Source: UBA1723 sp018066165 (GTDB lineage Bacteria; Bacteroidota; Bacteroidia; Bacteroidales; Paludibacteraceae). From it: a DNA stretch of 7,078 bases. Both the position numbers and the translations under genes were made by a program. The notes under the pieces are model-generated. The model worked only from the letters and a program-made list of their open reading frames with translations, was not told the origin of the DNA and did not search any database. The stretch spans positions 1-7,078 of the forward strand of contig JAGHRX010000152.1 of the NCBI GenBank assembly GCA_018066165.1. Direction: 5' to 3'. Shown here piece after piece: positions 4,105 to 7,078 of the stretch (positions are counted from its first letter, which is position 1; each line of letters begins with the position of its first letter).

Positions 4105-6834
4105 ATGTCGAGATTAGGTCAATTAGCTAAAGAATTAAATGTAGGTATCGCAACTGCTACCGAACTACTAAAAAAGAAAGGATTTGCAATCGAAGATGCG
4201 AATCCCAACTACAAATTGTCTGATAAAGAAGAAGATATCCTTCGTCAGGAATATGACAAGGATAAGTCGTTCAAGTCTGATGCAAAGGCAGAGTTTGACG
4301 ACATGAAGGACAGAAAAAAGAATAAGAAGGAGAAAGTCGTTGAGATTCCAGGATTTGGAAAGAAAGACGAGGTCGACATCAAGGTGGAGGTTAAGGCTCC
4401 TCAGCTAAAGGTTGTCGGCAAGATCAATGACGCTCCAAAACCACAAGCCCCAGTTACTGAAACACGACCAGTCTCTCCGGCACCAGCCGCTGAGACTAAA
4501 CCAAATAATATGTCAGCATCACAAAACGAATCTGAAGATGTATTCAGATTGAATCCTACACAGCAGGTTACAGGACCTAAGGTGTTGGGTACAATCGATT
4601 TGTCTTCTATCAACTCTCAGACTAGACCTAAGAAAAAGACTAAGGAAGAGAGAAAGAAAGACCATCAGAAGCAGAACCAGAAGGGCGGCGAGCAGGGCGG
4701 CCAGAAAGGTGAGCAGGGTCAGGGCCAGAATGGTCAGAAGAAGCAAAGAAATCGTATTCAGGGTAAAGAGAGAGTCGATATCTCTGAATATAAAGATGGA
4801 AAACAGGGTGGCAAGGGCGACCGTCACAGCAAAGGTGACAGAAATGATCGCGATCGTGAAGCCAACGATGGAGGAAAGAACAACAAGAAGTTCAACAACA
4901 AGCAGAAGAATCAGAAGCAAGAGGTTTCTGACGAAGATGTACAGAAGCAGATCAAAGATACTCTTGCTCGTTTGACTTCTAATAAGGCTCAGAACAAGAG
5001 TGGTGCTAAGCACCGTCATGATAAACGTGAGTCAATCCGTCAGCGTGCTGAGGAGCGTGAGGCTCAGGAACGTGAGGCACAGGGCAAACTTAAGATTACT
5101 GAGTTTGTGACTGTCAGCGACTTGGCTAAGATGATGGATGTGTCAATCACAGATGTTATCACAACATGTATGAACTTCGGTTTGATGGTCTCAATCAACC
5201 AGCGTCTCGACGCGGATACTATCAATATCGTAGCAAGTGAGTTCGGATTTGAGACTGAATATGTATCAGCTGAGGTAAGTGAGGCTATCCAGGAGGAAGA
5301 GGATAAGGAAGAGGATTTGATCCAGCGTCCACCTATCGTAACTGTGATGGGTCACGTAGACCATGGTAAGACTTCATTGCTTGACTATATCCGCCAGACT
5401 AACGTGATTGCCGGTGAGGCCGGAGGTATCACTCAGCATATTGGTGCATACAACGTCACATTGAAGAACGGTCAGCAGATTACATTCTTGGATACTCCAG
5501 GTCACGAGGCGTTTACAGCCATGCGTGCACGTGGTGCCAAGGTTACAGATATCGCTATCATCATCGTCGCAGCCGATGACGATGTGATGCCGCAGACAAA
5601 GGAGGCTATCAACCACGCAAGTATCGCTGGTGTGCCTATCGTGTTTGCAATCAATAAGATCGATAAACCAACTGCCAACCCAGACAAGATCAAGGAGTCG
5701 TTGTCGCAGATGAACTACTTGGTAGAAGAGTGGGGTGGTAAGTATCAGTCACAGGATATCGCTGCTAAGAAGGGTATCGGCGTTGAGGAATTGATGGAGA
5801 AGGTGCTTCTTGAGGCAGAGATGCTTGATTTGAAGGCTAATCCAAACCGTAAGGCTACAGGTTCAATCATCGAGAGCCAGTTGGATAAGGGACGTGGTTA
5901 CGTAGCTACAGTGCTTGTAAGCAACGGTACTTTGAAGGTTGGAGACGTGGTTATCGCAGGTACTCACTACGGTAAGGTTAAGGCTATGTTCAACGAGCGT
6001 AACCAGAGAATCACAGAGGCTCGTCCATCAGAGCCAGCTTTGATCCTTGGCCTTGACGGAGCTCCACAGGCTGGTGATAACTTCAACGTTCTTGGTTCGG
6101 AGCAGGAGGCTCGTGAAATCGCTAACAAGCGTGAGCAGCTACAGCGTGAGCAGGGCTTGCGTGCTGGTAACGGAATCATCACTCTTGATGAGATCGCCCG
6201 TCGTCGTGCATTAGGCAACTTCCAGGAGATGAATATCATCGTCAAGGGAGACGTGGACGGATCAGTAGAGGCATTGTCAGACTCATTGCAGAATTGTTCA
6301 ACAGAGCAGTTCCAGATCAACGTTATCCACAAGGCAGTCGGACAGATCTCAGAAACAGATGTTATGTTGGCATCTGCATCCAACGCGATCATCGTCGGAT
6401 TCCAGGTACGTCCATCACAGTCGGCTCGCAAGTTAGCTGAGAAGGAAGGTGTGGATATCCGTCTACACTCTATCATCTACGACGCTATCGAGCAGTTGAA
6501 GGACGCTATGGCAGGTATGTTGGCTCCAGAGTTGAAGGAGCAGGTTACAGGTACTGCCGAAGTGCTTGAGATCTTCAAGATCGGTAAGGTCGGTGTTATC
6601 GCTGGTTCAATTGTCCGCGACGGTAAGATCAAGCGTTCTAACAAGGTACGTTTGATTCGCGACGGAATTGTCGTATTCACCGGAGATTTGCAGTCGTTGA
6701 AGCGTTACAAGGACGACGTTAAGGAGGTTGCAAACGGATTCGATTGTGGTATTGCTCTTAACGGATACAATGAGATCCAGGTCGGTGATATCATTGAAGG
6801 ATTCGAGACAATCGAGGTTGCTCGTAAACTATAA
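4105..6834 (+). CDS. infB: Translation initiation factor IF-2
   Basis: IF-2 is the GTPase that places initiator fMet-tRNA on the 30S subunit and promotes 50S joining. The 909 residues show a first IF2N helical domain (1-55, RLGQLAKELNVGIATATELL), then a long low-complexity linker (about 60-325) rich in Lys, Gln, Gly and Asp, and a second IF2N domain (about 329-388). The G domain (about 409-576) has GHVDHGKT at 416-423 (G1), GGITQHIG (G2), DTPGH from 463 (G3), NKID at 517-520 (G4) and AAKKG from 553 (G5, where the family usually has SAK). Domain II starts near 583, domain III near 709 (NIIVKGDVDGSVEAL), and the C-terminal fMet-tRNA-binding domain runs from about 814 to the end. The linker is shorter than in some Bacteroides IF-2s of about 1000 residues (from memory). 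ATG 4105 follows an A/T-rich leader. Separated from nusA by 216 bases, a wide gap for an operon. Confidence 0.98.
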   Translation: MSRLGQLAKELNVGIATATELLKKKGFAIEDANPNYKLSDKEEDILRQEYDKDKSFKSDAKAEFDDMKDRKKNKKEKVVEIPGFGKKDEVDIKVEVKAPQLKVVGKINDAPKPQAPVTETRPVSPAPAAETKPNNMSASQNESEDVFRLNPTQQVTGPKVLGTIDLSSINSQTRPKKKTKEERKKDHQKQNQKGGEQGGQKGEQGQGQNGQKKQRNRIQGKERVDISEYKDGKQGGKGDRHSKGDRNDRDREANDGGKNNKKFNNKQKNQKQEVSDEDVQKQIKDTLARLTSNKAQNKSGAKHRHDKRESIRQRAEEREAQEREAQGKLKITEFVTVSDLAKMMDVSITDVITTCMNFGLMVSINQRLDADTINIVASEFGFETEYVSAEVSEAIQEEEDKEEDLIQRPPIVTVMGHVDHGKTSLLDYIRQTNVIAGEAGGITQHIGAYNVTLKNGQQITFLDTPGHEAFTAMRARGAKVTDIAIIIVAADDDVMPQTKEAINHASIAGVPIVFAINKIDKPTANPDKIKESLSQMNYLVEEWGGKYQSQDIAAKKGIGVEELMEKVLLEAEMLDLKANPNRKATGSIIESQLDKGRGYVATVLVSNGTLKVGDVVIAGTHYGKVKAMFNERNQRITEARPSEPALILGLDGAPQAGDNFNVLGSEQEAREIANKREQLQREQGLRAGNGIITLDEIARRRALGNFQEMNIIVKGDVDGSVEALSDSLQNCSTEQFQINVIHKAVGQISETDVMLASASNAIIVGFQVRPSQSARKLAEKEGVDIRLHSIIYDAIEQLKDAMAGMLAPELKEQVTGTAEVLEIFKIGKVGVIAGSIVRDGKIKRSNKVRLIRDGIVVFTGDLQSLKRYKDDVKEVANGFDCGIALNGYNEIQVGDIIEGFETIEVARKL

Positions 6835-6879
6835 TTTCGTAAAGACTGGTCTTGTACCTGCCCAAATGAAGAAAATATC

Positions 6880-6920
6880 AAATTAAGAGTCGGACAGTAG
6901 TCCGATTCTTAATTTTGTTT
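6880..6920 (+). terminator. Intrinsic terminator of the operon
   Basis: Arm 6880-6895 pairs with 6900-6915 over 16 base pairs with one G-T wobble (core GTCGGAC/GTCCGAT), closed by the 4-base loop AGTA and followed by TGTTT. The A/T base of the stem (AAATTAAG/CTTAATTT) makes it potentially active in both directions. It lies 45 bases after the infB stop. Confidence 0.85.
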
Positions 6921-6936
6921 AGGACTGTATGTGTAA

Positions 6937-6973
6937 CGCCCTAAGCACCCAGTCAACGCGAGCCCTTAGGGCG
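6937..6973. repeat. Interrupted palindrome downstream of infB
   Basis: CGCCCTAAG (6937-6945) is the exact reverse complement of CTTAGGGCG (6965-6973), with a 19-base loop. No T-tract follows on either strand, so it is not a typical terminator. Bases 6921-7078 hold no supported gene. Confidence 0.6.
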
Positions 6974-7030
6974 AGCGTATTAAAAAAAGGCGTGTTTGGA
7001 CAACGTGTATAATCAATAATAAAATATTTG

Positions 7031-7065
7031 TCGTTAGACGCACGTCCGTGCGTCTCTACGAGAGA
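7031..7065. repeat. Dispersed-type palindrome (AGACGCACG core) at the window end
   Basis: AGACGCACG (7036-7044) pairs with CGTGCGTCT (7047-7055) around TC, nearly a perfect 20-base palindrome. The outer GT(T) and CTAC extend the symmetry with one base missing on the left. A second hairpin, TCTCT-ACG-AGAGA (7053-7065), overlaps its right arm. From memory, GTAGAGACGCAC-type palindromes recur between genes in several Bacteroidetes genomes; this was not checked here. Confidence 0.6.
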
Positions 7066-7078
7066 TGCTCTAATCTTC

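Noticed and set aside
4519..5019. A 166-codon minus-strand ORF, very rich in Leu, Ile and Val, looking like a membrane protein
   Set aside because: It is antisense to the Lys/Gln/Glu-rich linker of infB; the reverse complements of those codons give hydrophobic residues automatically.
6995..7030. Promoter reading out of the window (TTTG at 6995-6998, AATATTTG at 7023-7030)
   Set aside because: The -7 box has one mismatch in the TA and the spacing of 24 bases is too long for the Bacteroidetes consensus.

Overview
The window looks like a piece of a Bacteroidales chromosome, probably Prevotellaceae or a close relative (inference). The evidence is the gene order rimP-nusA-infB, an IF-2 with a long Lys/Gln/Gly-rich N-terminus, promoters of the Bacteroidetes type (TTTG, about 19 bases, TAnnTTTG), and start codons preceded by A/T-rich leaders instead of Shine-Dalgarno sequences.

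Layout. Bases 1-1250 are strongly AT-rich and hold two accessory genes on the + strand. The first is an SH3-domain protein that is probably cut off at its 5' end by the window edge; the second is an 83-residue protein with two membrane segments. Bases 1251-2040 hold no convincing gene. This stretch is packed with short hairpins, a 110-bp direct repeat present twice (3 differences), an inverted diverged copy of the same structured module, and a tandem heptamer. Bases 2039-6920 are a housekeeping transcription/translation operon: a near-consensus promoter, a leader with a terminator-like hairpin and a 12-codon ORF, rimP (30S maturation), nusA (transcription elongation/termination), a 216-bp gap with a strong hairpin, infB (initiation factor 2), and a strong intrinsic terminator. 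Bases 6921-7078 are non-coding and hold two further palindromes.

Two observations stand out. (1) rimP is broken by what looks like a one-base deletion near 2481-2486: the missing family-typical C-terminus of 33 residues continues in the -1 frame and stops 11 bases before nusA, and the repaired protein would be 155 residues. (2) In the 1251-1980 array, three copies of one module keep the linkers, the order of hairpins and the loop triplets (TTC, GCT). Between the direct copies and the inverted copy the stem sequences are replaced on both arms, so base pairing survives. That pattern suggests selection on a fold (RNA or single-stranded DNA), and it is the best candidate here for something undescribed.

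The three operon genes work together: RimP matures the 30S subunit that IF-2 uses in initiation, and NusA couples transcription to translation. In other bacteria NusA is known to influence its own operon through leader termination, which makes the terminator-like leader before rimP worth attention.
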